44,661 nucleotides of DNA from positions 1 to 44,661 of the forward strand of contig JAFCGC010000009.1 in NCBI GenBank assembly GCA_017608305.1, written 5' to 3'. The translations under genes were made by a program, and so were the position numbers. Within the stretch, counting starts at the first letter, position 1. Each line of letters opens with the position of its first letter. This stretch comes from Candidatus Pacearchaeota archaeon. Its GTDB lineage: Archaea; Nanobdellota; Nanobdellia; Pacearchaeales; GW2011-AR1. The notes beneath the pieces are model-generated. The model did not search any database, had not been told where the DNA came from, and worked only from the letters and a program-made list of their open reading frames with translations. Of the stretch, positions 17,077-26,564 are shown piece by piece.

Positions 17077-18098
17077 AATTTGCACATATGGCAGATATCC
17101 ACCTTGGTGGATGGAAACAACCAGAACTTCAAAAACTTAATTTTGAATCTTTTAAAAAAGCATTAGATATTTGTATAAATGAAAAAGTTGATTTTGTTTT
17201 GATATCTGGAGATTTGTTTGATTCTGCTTACCCTTCAATAGAAGTTCTAAAAGTTGCAGATTTTGAAGAAAAAGAAAATGAAATTCTTTTAAATCCAATT
17301 ATTCATGAAGGAATTGCTCTTTATGGTTATCCTGGTAAAAAATCAGGATTAGAAATTAATGATTTAAGAAAAGTTAAACTAAATCAAGCCCCTGGAATGT
17401 TTAAGATTCTTATGCTTCATACAACTCTAGACAAGGCAAAAGGAACCCTTCCAATAGATGCTTTAGAAGCAGACCTCTTACCTAAAGTAGATTATTATGC
17501 CTTAGGCCATTTACATATGGATTTCCAGTATGAAAATTTTGTTTACCCTGGACCTTTATTTCCAAATAATTTTCAGGAGTTAGAGGATTTACAACACGGT
17601 GGCTTTTACATAGTTCACAATGGACCACATAATTCTTTCAACAGAATAAAAGTTCCCATAAAAGAAGTTGTTTCATTTAATATAGAGATTAATGATGCTC
17701 TTGCTGCAACAGAGAAGATAATCTCTGAATTGGAACAAAAGGATTTAGAAGACAAAATTGTTCTTTTGAGATTAAAGGGAGAATTAGAAAAAGGAAAAAA
17801 TTCAGATATAAGATTCAACCAAATAGAAGAATTTGTTAAACAAAAAAAAGTATATTTTTTATTGAAAAATACACGTGATTTAAAAACAAGAGAATTAGAA
17901 TTAGAAATTGATGTTGAAGATACAGGAAATATGGAAGAAGAAACAATAAAGATTTATTCAGAAGAAAATCCTTCTGGTTTTAATGATCTTATTTTCCAGT
18001 TAATAAATTCTTTTGCGATTGAAAAACAAGAAGGAGAAACAACCGACAATTTTTCAAATAGGTTGTTAGAGGAAGCAAAAAAAATTTTGAAGTTTTAA
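17070..18098 (+). CDS. mre11: Mre11-like DNA double-strand-break repair phosphoesterase, apparently lacking motif III
   Basis: MVKFAHMADIHLGG (motif I), ISGDLFDSAYPS (motif II), LMLHTTLD, YYALGHLH; followed by rad50. The ORF track starts at TTG 17058; ATG 17070 is more likely. Confidence 0.88.
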   Translation: MVKFAHMADIHLGGWKQPELQKLNFESFKKALDICINEKVDFVLISGDLFDSAYPSIEVLKVADFEEKENEILLNPIIHEGIALYGYPGKKSGLEINDLRKVKLNQAPGMFKILMLHTTLDKAKGTLPIDALEADLLPKVDYYALGHLHMDFQYENFVYPGPLFPNNFQELEDLQHGGFYIVHNGPHNSFNRIKVPIKEVVSFNIEINDALAATEKIISELEQKDLEDKIVLLRLKGELEKGKNSDIRFNQIEEFVKQKKVYFLLKNTRDLKTRELELEIDVEDTGNMEEETIKIYSEENPSGFNDLIFQLINSFAIEKQEGETTDNFSNRLLEEAKKILKF

Positions 18099-18099
18099 A

Positions 18100-20148
18100 A
18101 TGCTTTTTAAAAAAATTAAGCTAAATAATATTAGGAGTTATGAAAACGAAGAAATAGATTTTTCAAGAGGATCTACTTTACTTTCAGGAGATATTGGATC
18201 GGGTAAGACTTCAATTCTGTTAGCAATTGAATTTGCTTTATTTGGATTACAACCAGGTCAGAGGGGAACTTCCTTGTTAAGAAATGGGAAAAATAAAGGG
18301 GGAGTTGAGATGGTATTTGAGATAGAAGGAAAAGATGTTCTGATCGAGAGAAGTTTGAAAAAAGCAAAAACTGTCTCACAAGATTATTGTGCAATAACTA
18401 TTGAAAATGAAAAGAAAGAAGTATCTGTAACAGAATTAAAAAATAAAATTTTAGAATTATTAAATTATCCAAAAGAATTTACTAAAAAACAGAATTTATT
18501 ATACAAGTTTACAGTTTATACTCAACAAGAAGAAATGAAACAGATTATCTTACAAGACCCTGAAACAAGAATAAACACTCTTAGGCATGTTTTTGGAATA
18601 GATAAATACAAGAAAGTTCTAGAAAATGTTTCAATCGTTGCTTCAAAAATAAGAGAAGAAAAAAGAATGAAAGAAGGAATCACTGCTAATTTAGATCAAG
18701 ATAAGGCAGATATTGTTGTTAAAGAAGATGATCTTGAAACAAAACATTCTAATTTATCTTCAATTGAAAAAGAGTTCTTTTTAAGAAAGGAGGAAAGAAA
18801 AAAAATACAAGAAGAACAAAGTGGGATTTCAGAGAAAATACAAGAGAAAAAAGAATTAGAACAAGAAGTAGAAAAGATAAAAATAAGAGCTTTAAATAAA
18901 CAAGAATCAATCTCAAATAATTTAAAATTAATAGATCGATTGAATAAAGAAGTTGAAGAGATAGATGAAAAAAAATTTGAAGAATCTCAAATTCCTAGGC
19001 TAGAAGAAGATTTAGATTTGTTAAAAAAACAAAAAGAAGAATTAAATGAAAAAAATTTAAACCTAACAACACAAATTAATTCCCTAGCTCTTAAAAATCA
19101 AGAAAATGAATCTCTGAAAATGAAAATATCAACAATTGATATTTGTCCAACATGTTTGCAGGATGTTGATTCTGTTTATAAGAGTAATGTGGTTAACAAG
19201 TTTGATTCAGACACTTCAAATAATGTGAAACAAATTGAAGAATTAGCCCTTGAAAAAAAACTTGTGAGAGAAAATATAAATAAATTAGACAATGAATTGT
19301 TTGAAAAAGAAAAACAATTAGGAGATTCAAAAATCTTAAAAATAAGAATTCAAGGGATTCAGGAAAAAAAGAAACAAATAGAGGAAATAATAGAAACAAA
19401 TCAATTGTTTGAAAAAGACATCGCAAGTTTGACCCAACAAATTGATAGTCTAAAGAATTCTATTTTTGAATTAAGTAAATTTGATAATATTTTTGAAGTA
19501 AAACAAAGAGAATTAGATGAAGCCTTAAAGCAAGAAAGAATAGTTGAAATAAAAATAGCAGAATTAAAAAAGGAGATAGAAGTTTTTTCTAAACAAATAG
19601 AAGAATTAAAAGAAAGAATAAAAAAGACAGAAGAGGTTAGAAAACAACTAAATTATTTGAATGAATTAGAAAATTGGTTATCTAAAAAATTCTCTACTCT
19701 TATTTCCTTTATAGAAAAAAATGTTATGGTTAAACTTAAATCAGAATTTTCTAAACTCTTTGCAGAATGGTTTGCAATGCTTGTTTCAGATAATTTTAAT
19801 GTCATGCTCAGAGATGATTTCACTCCAGTAGTTGAACATCAAGATTATGAAATAGATTACTCTTATCTTTCAGGAGGAGAAAGAACTGCTATTGCTCTTG
19901 CTTATAGGTTAGCATTAAATCAAGTCATTAACTCTTTATTGAGTAAAATAATGACAAAAGGAATTGTGATATTAGATGAACCTACAGATGGATTTTCTGA
20001 ACAACAACTAGACAAAATGAGAGAAGTCTTAGAACAATTAAAAGTTGAACAATTAATAATCGTGAGTCATGAACCTAAAATTGAAGGGTTTGTGGAAAAT
20101 GTAGTAAGGTTTAAAAAAGAGGACGGGATTTCTAGGAAAGTGAGTTAG
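18100..20148 (+). CDS. rad50: Rad50 SMC-like ATPase with zinc hook
   Basis: LNNIRSYENEEIDFSRGSTLLSGDIGSGKTSIL Walker A; CPTC hook; YLSGGERTAIALAYRLALN signature; VILDEPTDGFS Walker B. Confidence 0.96.
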   Translation: MLFKKIKLNNIRSYENEEIDFSRGSTLLSGDIGSGKTSILLAIEFALFGLQPGQRGTSLLRNGKNKGGVEMVFEIEGKDVLIERSLKKAKTVSQDYCAITIENEKKEVSVTELKNKILELLNYPKEFTKKQNLLYKFTVYTQQEEMKQIILQDPETRINTLRHVFGIDKYKKVLENVSIVASKIREEKRMKEGITANLDQDKADIVVKEDDLETKHSNLSSIEKEFFLRKEERKKIQEEQSGISEKIQEKKELEQEVEKIKIRALNKQESISNNLKLIDRLNKEVEEIDEKKFEESQIPRLEEDLDLLKKQKEELNEKNLNLTTQINSLALKNQENESLKMKISTIDICPTCLQDVDSVYKSNVVNKFDSDTSNNVKQIEELALEKKLVRENINKLDNELFEKEKQLGDSKILKIRIQGIQEKKKQIEEIIETNQLFEKDIASLTQQIDSLKNSIFELSKFDNIFEVKQRELDEALKQERIVEIKIAELKKEIEVFSKQIEELKERIKKTEEVRKQLNYLNELENWLSKKFSTLISFIEKNVMVKLKSEFSKLFAEWFAMLVSDNFNVMLRDDFTPVVEHQDYEIDYSYLSGGERTAIALAYRLALNQVINSLLSKIMTKGIVILDEPTDGFSEQQLDKMREVLEQLKVEQLIIVSHEPKIEGFVENVVRFKKEDGISRKVS

Positions 20149-20149
20149 T

Positions 20150-20791
20150 ATGGGCTTAGAAAAAAGATTAAAGAATTCTAATAAGAATAATAGGAAAAGA
20201 ATAAGTTTCAAAAAAAGAAAAATTAAGACTTTGATTTGGTGTGCAAATGCTATAAGAGATAATCATAGACAAAAGAATTTTTATGAAAAAGCTATAAGAG
20301 AAGTAGCTCTGACTTTATTTTCAACTTTTTATGCAGGAAATCTAACCCCTAAAAGACAAAAACACTGGGAAAAGAAATTAGGTGTAGAATCAGGAACATT
20401 TACTAGATATAGTGCAACAAGAGGTTATGCAATTTTTACAGGTTTAGAATATCTTGGAATTTTAGAAATAGCACCTCTTTTGCTAGACTTAATTCCTGGT
20501 GTTGCTGAATCAAAACTTGTGGATAATGTTCTTGAATATGGATTTTTAGGAAATGCTGCAGTTTCTGGACTAATAAATCTTGGTATTAGATATCCTTTAT
20601 CAAAATTCTATGGAAAACGTATTCCTGCTATTTCAGCTTATTCTGGAGCAGTTAATACTCTTGATTTAATGGGAAGAGGAATTCTATTAGGAGTTAAACA
20701 AATTCCTGTGATGGGGAGAAAAACAAAATCAAAATGCCTTGAACTCAGAGATGACATTAAAAAAGATTACAATGAATTAATGACAACATAA
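20150..20791 (+). CDS. Hypothetical protein, 213 aa, basic N-terminus and hydrophobic segments
   Basis: Immediately follows rad50; no family recognised. Confidence 0.7.
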   Translation: MGLEKRLKNSNKNNRKRISFKKRKIKTLIWCANAIRDNHRQKNFYEKAIREVALTLFSTFYAGNLTPKRQKHWEKKLGVESGTFTRYSATRGYAIFTGLEYLGILEIAPLLLDLIPGVAESKLVDNVLEYGFLGNAAVSGLINLGIRYPLSKFYGKRIPAISAYSGAVNTLDLMGRGILLGVKQIPVMGRKTKSKCLELRDDIKKDYNELMTT

Positions 20792-20854
20792 CCAAAAACT
20801 TTAAATATACCCTATTTTAATATATTTTATATTAATCGTTCTATATGATTTAAA

Positions 20855-21517
20855 ATGGACGCTGACTTAAAAAATTCAATTTTAAAAACAGGTACAACTA
20901 TTTTAGGAATTGTTTGTAAAGACGGAGTTGTAATAGGAGCAGATACTCAGTCTACTGCAGGTACAATTGTAATGAACAAGGATTCTGAAAAAATACAAAA
21001 AGTAAATGATTATCTTTTATTTGCAGGAACAGGGATGGTTTCTGATATACAGAGATCTGTAAAGTTAGCTGCAGCAGAATTAAGACTTAAACAACTTCGG
21101 TCAAAATCTCGTCCTTCTGTTGAACAAGGAGCAAATCTTGTAGCTAATATAATTTATCAATCTATTAGACAACCACAAATGCTTCAATTCATGGTAGGAA
21201 GTTTAATCGCAGGAGTAAATGAAGACGGAACAACTGGAGTTTATTCTATAGATCCTTCTGGGGGAATTAAAGAAATAAAAGATTATGATGCTAATTTTGG
21301 GAGCGGTATGCCTTATGTTCTTGGACTTTTAGAAAGACAATATAACCCAAACATGTCTATAAAAGAAGTAATTGAATTAGCAAAAGAAGCCCTTAAATCT
21401 GCGACCCAAAGAGATGTTGGCTCAGGATATGGAATTGACATTTATACTATAACAAAAGAGGGAATAAAGAAGGTAATTGAACAAGAAATTAAACCAGAAT
21501 ATAAAGATCGAAAATAG
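20855..21517 (+). CDS. psmB: Proteasome subunit beta
   Basis: Short propeptide then TTILGIVCKDGVVIGADTQSTAG...NKDSEK; T1, D17 and K33 positions conserved. Confidence 0.95.
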   Translation: MDADLKNSILKTGTTILGIVCKDGVVIGADTQSTAGTIVMNKDSEKIQKVNDYLLFAGTGMVSDIQRSVKLAAAELRLKQLRSKSRPSVEQGANLVANIIYQSIRQPQMLQFMVGSLIAGVNEDGTTGVYSIDPSGGIKEIKDYDANFGSGMPYVLGLLERQYNPNMSIKEVIELAKEALKSATQRDVGSGYGIDIYTITKEGIKKVIEQEIKPEYKDRK

Positions 21518-21556
21518 ATTTTTAATTCATCTCGATTAAATCTGAAGAGTGTTAAA

Positions 21557-23440
21557 ATGGAAATTTTAGAAAATATAAAAAGTCAAATTAGAGGAGATAT
21601 AACTGACGCTAGTTTTGAAGGAGCAAATATAGTGCTCTATACTAATGATGAAAAATTTTTCAAAGAAGGTGGGTCTCAGATCAGAGAAGTCGTAGATAAG
21701 ATCAAAAAAAGAATTGAGTTAAGAGCAGATTCAAAGATTCTTCTTGAAAAAGAAAAAACAGAAGAGGAAATAAGAAAAATAGTTCCTAAAGAAGCAAAAA
21801 TAACAAATATTCTTTTTGATTTTCATAGAAGTATTGTCATGATTGAAGCGAAAAAACCAGGAATGGTTATTGGAAAACAAGGATCAATTCTAGAAGAAAT
21901 TAAAAAAACAACTTTTTGGACACCTCAAATTCAAAGATCTCCTGCAATAAAAAGTCAAATTACTGAAAACATAAGAGGAGTACTTTATGCAAATAATAAT
22001 TACAGAAGAAGATTCTTAAATTTGGTAGGAGAAAAAATATACAAGGAGTGGAATCCTGAAAAAACAGAAGAATGGATAAGACTTACTTTTTTAGGAGGAG
22101 CAAGACATGTTGGAAGAAGCTGTATTTTGCTACAAACCCCAAACTCAAAAGTTCTTTTAGATTGTGGAGTTGATGTTGCTTCAAAAGGATCAGACAAATT
22201 TCCTTATTTTAATGTTCCTGAATTTGATATTAATCAATTAGATGCAATAATAATTAGCCATAGCCACTTAGATCATGTTGGGTTACTGCCTTATCTGTAT
22301 AAGATGGGCTATAAAGGTCCAGTATACATGACTACTCCCACAAGAGACATTGCTTCTCTTCTTAATTTAGATTTTATTGGAGTTGCTTACAAACAAGCTG
22401 CTAAGCCATTATTTAGTTCAACAGATGTAAAGGAAATGGTCAAACATAGTATTTGTTTAAATTATAATGAAGTTACTGATGTTACTCCAGATGTTAGGCT
22501 GACTTTTTATAATTCAGGTCATGTTCTTGGAGGGGCATTGGTTCATTTAAACATAGGAAATGGAGCACATAATCTACTTTATACAGGGGATTATAAATAT
22601 GCTAGAACAAGACTTTTAGATCCAGCAGTAACAACTTTTCCTAGGGTTGAAACAGTAATAACAGAATCTACTTATGGTTCAAAATATGACATTTTGCCTC
22701 CAAGAGCAGAAACAGAGGCAACATTTCTAAAAATGGTCAAAGAGACAATAGAAAAAAAGGGAAAAGTTTTAATTCCAGAATTAGGATTAGGTCATGCTCA
22801 AGAAACTCTTTTAAGGGTTGAGGAATCCATGAGGCAAGGAGATTTACCCAAAGTTCCAATGTATGTAGATGGGATGATATGGGATATAGATGCTATTCAT
22901 ACTGCTTATCCTGATTTTTTAAGTAATAAAATAAGATCTCAAATTTTTCAAGATAATAATCCTTTTTTATCAGATGTTTTCACACGAGTAGGTTCTCCTC
23001 AAGAAAGAAAAAAAGTAATTGAAGGGGGCCCATGTATTATTATTGCTACTTCAGGAATGCTTCAAGGAGGAGCTTCAGTAGAATATTTTAAACATTTTGC
23101 AGATAACCCAAATAACCTCATGGTTTTAAGTTGTTATCAAGGACCTGGTTCTCTTGGAAGACAAATACAAGATGGAGAAAAAGAAGTAATGGTGGAAGAC
23201 GAAGACAGAAAAAGAAAAATAGAAGTTAAAATGAGAGTAGAAATTTTAACAGGTTTATCTCCTCATGCTGGAAGAAATGAGATCTTATCTTTTTTTAATA
23301 ATATGAGGCCTAAACCAAAAAGAATAATTGTAAATCACGGTGAGGTTTCAAAATCTTTAGATTTAGCTTCTGCACTTTATAAATTAAATAGAGTAGAAAC
23401 AAATGTTCCTAGAACCTTAGAAACAGTGAGATTGAGATAA
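21557..23440 (+). CDS. fttA: aCPSF1/FttA (KH, MBL, beta-CASP) transcription termination ribonuclease
   Basis: N-terminal KH (GMVIGKQGSILEEI), FLGGARHVGRSCILLQTPNSKVLLDCGVD, SHSHLDHVGLLPYL, LTGLSPHAGRNEILSF. Confidence 0.96.
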   Translation: MEILENIKSQIRGDITDASFEGANIVLYTNDEKFFKEGGSQIREVVDKIKKRIELRADSKILLEKEKTEEEIRKIVPKEAKITNILFDFHRSIVMIEAKKPGMVIGKQGSILEEIKKTTFWTPQIQRSPAIKSQITENIRGVLYANNNYRRRFLNLVGEKIYKEWNPEKTEEWIRLTFLGGARHVGRSCILLQTPNSKVLLDCGVDVASKGSDKFPYFNVPEFDINQLDAIIISHSHLDHVGLLPYLYKMGYKGPVYMTTPTRDIASLLNLDFIGVAYKQAAKPLFSSTDVKEMVKHSICLNYNEVTDVTPDVRLTFYNSGHVLGGALVHLNIGNGAHNLLYTGDYKYARTRLLDPAVTTFPRVETVITESTYGSKYDILPPRAETEATFLKMVKETIEKKGKVLIPELGLGHAQETLLRVEESMRQGDLPKVPMYVDGMIWDIDAIHTAYPDFLSNKIRSQIFQDNNPFLSDVFTRVGSPQERKKVIEGGPCIIIATSGMLQGGASVEYFKHFADNPNNLMVLSCYQGPGSLGRQIQDGEKEVMVEDEDRKRKIEVKMRVEILTGLSPHAGRNEILSFFNNMRPKPKRIIVNHGEVSKSLDLASALYKLNRVETNVPRTLETVRLR

Positions 23441-23481
23441 TTTTTATTAAGGTTTAAAAACTATATTGTACATTATATATT

Positions 23482-24435
23482 ATGAAGCATAATTTAAAGA
23501 TTACATTTATTTTGCTAGGAATGTTTCTAATAACACAATTTATTGGATTAACTGTGCTTCATGCAGATCCTTTTAATATGGTTGTTGTGATTGATGGAGA
23601 AGAACAAAAAATTTTAAATCCTGCTCTTTCTTGGCTCCACCCCCCAGAAGCTGAAAAAGAAACAGATTTTTTCACAAAGTTTTTACCTTCGATAATAATA
23701 GCATTCATAATCGCAGTTTCTCTCTTATTTTTACTGAGTAAATTTAAATTAGAATTTATTTTGAAAACATGGTTTTTTCTTGTTGTGGCTTTTGCTATGT
23801 GGTTAACAATCTATGCCTTTGAAATTTTAGTTCCTTGGACAATTTCTGCAACAACAGCTTTGATTATTCCTACAATTATTGTTCTTCCTTTAGCAGTTAT
23901 TAAAATTTTTGGAAGAAATTTTTTAATACATAATATAACTGAATTTTTAATTTATCCAGGAATTGCTGTTGTTTTTGTTCCTATCTTGAATTTTTGGTCT
24001 ATAATTGTACTCTTAATTATTATTTCTCTTTATGATATGTGGGCTGTTTGGAGGTCAAAACTCATGGAAAAAATGGCAAAATATCAAATAAACAAATTAA
24101 AGATTTTTTCAGGTTTTTTTGTGCCTTATGCTTCTGATAGTGTAAGGGCTAAATTAAAAAAAATGAAAAAACTAAAAAAATATAAGTTAAAAAAAGAAAA
24201 AATTAGGCTAGATGTAGCTATTTTAGGTGGAGGAGACATTGTTTTTCCAATAATCACTGCAGGAGTGGTTTTGGCTGCCTTTGGATTTATAGCTTCTTTA
24301 TTTGTAATAGCAGGAGCAACTCTTGGATTAGCTACTCTATTCTTTATGGCTGAAAAGAAAAAATTCTATCCTGCAATGCCTTTTATCACTGGAGGAATTT
24401 TCCTAGGAATTTTACTTAATTACCTGATTTTTTAA
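23482..24435 (+). CDS. Presenilin-like (A22 family) intramembrane aspartyl protease
   Basis: Multi-TM protein with IISLYDMWAVW (YD), AILGGGDIVFPI (GxGD) and C-terminal FYPAMPF (PAL-like). Confidence 0.85.
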   Translation: MKHNLKITFILLGMFLITQFIGLTVLHADPFNMVVVIDGEEQKILNPALSWLHPPEAEKETDFFTKFLPSIIIAFIIAVSLLFLLSKFKLEFILKTWFFLVVAFAMWLTIYAFEILVPWTISATTALIIPTIIVLPLAVIKIFGRNFLIHNITEFLIYPGIAVVFVPILNFWSIIVLLIIISLYDMWAVWRSKLMEKMAKYQINKLKIFSGFFVPYASDSVRAKLKKMKKLKKYKLKKEKIRLDVAILGGGDIVFPIITAGVVLAAFGFIASLFVIAGATLGLATLFFMAEKKKFYPAMPFITGGIFLGILLNYLIF

Positions 24436-24756
24436 AATCTTTTTTTCTTCCTCTTCTTCTTTTTTATTTTGATATTCACACCAATTCTCTAATTCCTCTC
24501 TTGTTGTGTCTTCAACATCATATACTTGGTGTGTATCTAGTTTATTATCTTTTTCTTGTAGAGCCCATTTTCTGCGTCCTCCTTTTTTATAACCAACAAT
24601 ACTTAGAGGATTTATTGTTACAATTCCATCTTCTAAATTTTTAATTTTTCCTCCAAAAGATTGTCCAGATAGAGCATATAAAATTTTATATTGACCTACA
24701 TCACTTTCATCTACTAATGTTTTAGTTTTTTTAGCTCCAAATTCATTATTTTCCAT
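24412..24756 (-). CDS. Hypothetical protein, 114 aa
   Basis: ORF convergent with and overlapping the presenilin-like gene. Confidence 0.6.
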   Translation of the reverse strand: MENNEFGAKKTKTLVDESDVGQYKILYALSGQSFGGKIKNLEDGIVTINPLSIVGYKKGGRRKWALQEKDNKLDTHQVYDVEDTTREELENWCEYQNKKEEEEEKKILKNQVIK

Positions 24757-24863
24757 AATTAGTTGATTTGATATTAGTTTAAAAATCTTTCTGTAATGTT
24801 CTTACTCCAAGAAGGTAACAAAACCATAAGCTTTATAAAGGGTTTTGGATATATTTGGATACT

Positions 24864-25181
24864 ATGGCAGAAAAGAAAAAACTAAATCTGAAGAGAAATG
24901 CAGAAGCTAAAAGAAAAATAACTGTAAAGATTGATAAACCAACCAGAAAATTCAAGGCTGTGGATCACGATCTTTCAACAATTAAAAATTTAGCAAGCAA
25001 AACCATTCATAATTTAAAAGATGAAGAAGGAGTGATTGTGTTTCCTAATAAAGGAAGAGGAGCATTTCAATATCTTTTACCTGTTGATGAATATAAAATA
25101 ACTCTTACTACAGAAGATTCAAGTTATGATTTAAGTGCTTTTTATACAGAATTAACTAAATCTGGATATATAATCAAGTAA
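24864..25181 (+). CDS. Hypothetical protein, ~105 aa
   Basis: MAEKKKLNLKRNAEAKRKITVKIDKPTRKFK...; ATG 24864 preferred over TTG 24855. Confidence 0.7.
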   Translation: MAEKKKLNLKRNAEAKRKITVKIDKPTRKFKAVDHDLSTIKNLASKTIHNLKDEEGVIVFPNKGRGAFQYLLPVDEYKITLTTEDSSYDLSAFYTELTKSGYIIK

Positions 25182-25182
25182 A

Positions 25183-25461
25183 ATGACAGAAAAATATAGT
25201 TTTTTTGCAATTATAAGTGAAGATAAAGGTGGAAAAATAAAAGTGGGGATTGGATATACGAGTGATCAAATATATAGGACCTCTTCAGTTGTAACTAAAA
25301 ATGTTTCTGAAATGGTTTTATATGATAAAAAAATAAATTCAGAGCAATTTGACCTAGTAAGTGCGGAAAGAGAAAAACTTGAAGGAAAACCATTTAATGA
25401 GGTTGAGGGTAGAGTTAATTCTCTTATAAATAAATTAGATGAGATAAATAAAAAATGTTAG
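25183..25461 (+). CDS. Hypothetical protein, 92 aa
   Basis: Operon-like position, overlaps the TrmB gene start. Confidence 0.65.
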   Translation: MTEKYSFFAIISEDKGGKIKVGIGYTSDQIYRTSSVVTKNVSEMVLYDKKINSEQFDLVSAEREKLEGKPFNEVEGRVNSLINKLDEINKKC

Positions 25462-26234
25462 TAAAACAAGAGCTTATCAATAAAATCAAAGATTATTTTG
25501 ATTTGAATGTTTATGAAACAAAAGTTTGGTTAGCTTTGCTTGGAAAAGGAGTTGCTTCTGCTGGTGAAGTTGCTGAAATTTCAAGAGTTCCTAGAAGTAG
25601 AACCTATGATGTTCTTGAAAGCTTAGAGAAAAAAGGATTTGCAATTATTAAATTAGGTAAACCGGTTAAATATCTTGGTGTTAAACCCCACATGATTTTA
25701 GAAAAACTAAAAAATAATGTTAAAAAAAATGCAGAAGAAAAAATAGACAGTCTTTCAAATATCAAAGAAACACAAGAATTTACACAACTTGAAAATCTTT
25801 ACAAGCAAGGAATAGATCCTGTTAAAAGAGAAGATATTTCTGCAGCATTAAAAGGAAGATCAAATATTTCAAATCATCTTAGAGAAGTCTTACAAAATGC
25901 TAACAAAGAAATTATAGTTTGTACAAATGCTGAGGAAATGAATCTTAAAATTAAACTTTTTCAACAAACTTTTGATCTTTTGAAAAAACAAAATGTAAGA
26001 ATAAAACTAGCTTTATCTGGGGAGAATGATTTAATAAAGAAAATTGCTGATAGATTAAATTTAAAAATAAAACAAGTTAATATTGATGCAAAGTTTTTTA
26101 TTGTAGATAAAAAAGAAATTATGTTTTATCTATCAAAAGATGGGGGCAATGAAGATGTTGCAATCTGGTTAAATTCAGAATTTTTTGTACAAGCTTTTGC
26201 AGCTTTGTTCGAGAAAGCAATGGGGGGCAAATAA
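25455..26234 (+). CDS. TrmB family transcriptional regulator
   Basis: N-terminal wHTH: YFDLNVYETKVWLALLGKGVASAGEVAEISRVPRSRTYDVLESLEKKGFAIIKLGKPVKYLGVKP. Confidence 0.9.
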   Translation: MLVKQELINKIKDYFDLNVYETKVWLALLGKGVASAGEVAEISRVPRSRTYDVLESLEKKGFAIIKLGKPVKYLGVKPHMILEKLKNNVKKNAEEKIDSLSNIKETQEFTQLENLYKQGIDPVKREDISAALKGRSNISNHLREVLQNANKEIIVCTNAEEMNLKIKLFQQTFDLLKKQNVRIKLALSGENDLIKKIADRLNLKIKQVNIDAKFFIVDKKEIMFYLSKDGGNEDVAIWLNSEFFVQAFAALFEKAMGGK

Positions 26235-26235
26235 A

Positions 26236-26439
26236 ATGCCAATAGAATATAAGCAACAAATAACTGTAGAAAAAGCCATAGAAAATGAGTTTGATGAGGG
26301 GCCTAAATGTGAATATAGAAGTCTTCAGTCTATTATTCCTTCTTTAAAATTATCACCTAGTCAGAGAATTTGTCCTCTTGAAAATACACCATGTATCTTA
26401 GGAGATGAATATATTGGGGTTTGTAAGTGCCTAAAATAA
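26236..26439 (+). CDS. Small cysteine-containing protein, 67 aa
   Basis: MPIEYKQQITVEKAIENEFDEGPKCEYRSL...CPLENTPCILGDEYIGVCKCLK; follows the TrmB gene. Confidence 0.65.
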   Translation: MPIEYKQQITVEKAIENEFDEGPKCEYRSLQSIIPSLKLSPSQRICPLENTPCILGDEYIGVCKCLK

Positions 26440-26564
26440 AATCTCAAGTAAATTACTAAAAATAGTAGGATTAACAACTCTCCTTCTTTTATTGCCTTTT
26501 TCAGTTAAGTTTAGGGCAGAAAATAATTATAGTGCAGATAAACAAAAATATGAAAGCAAAATTC

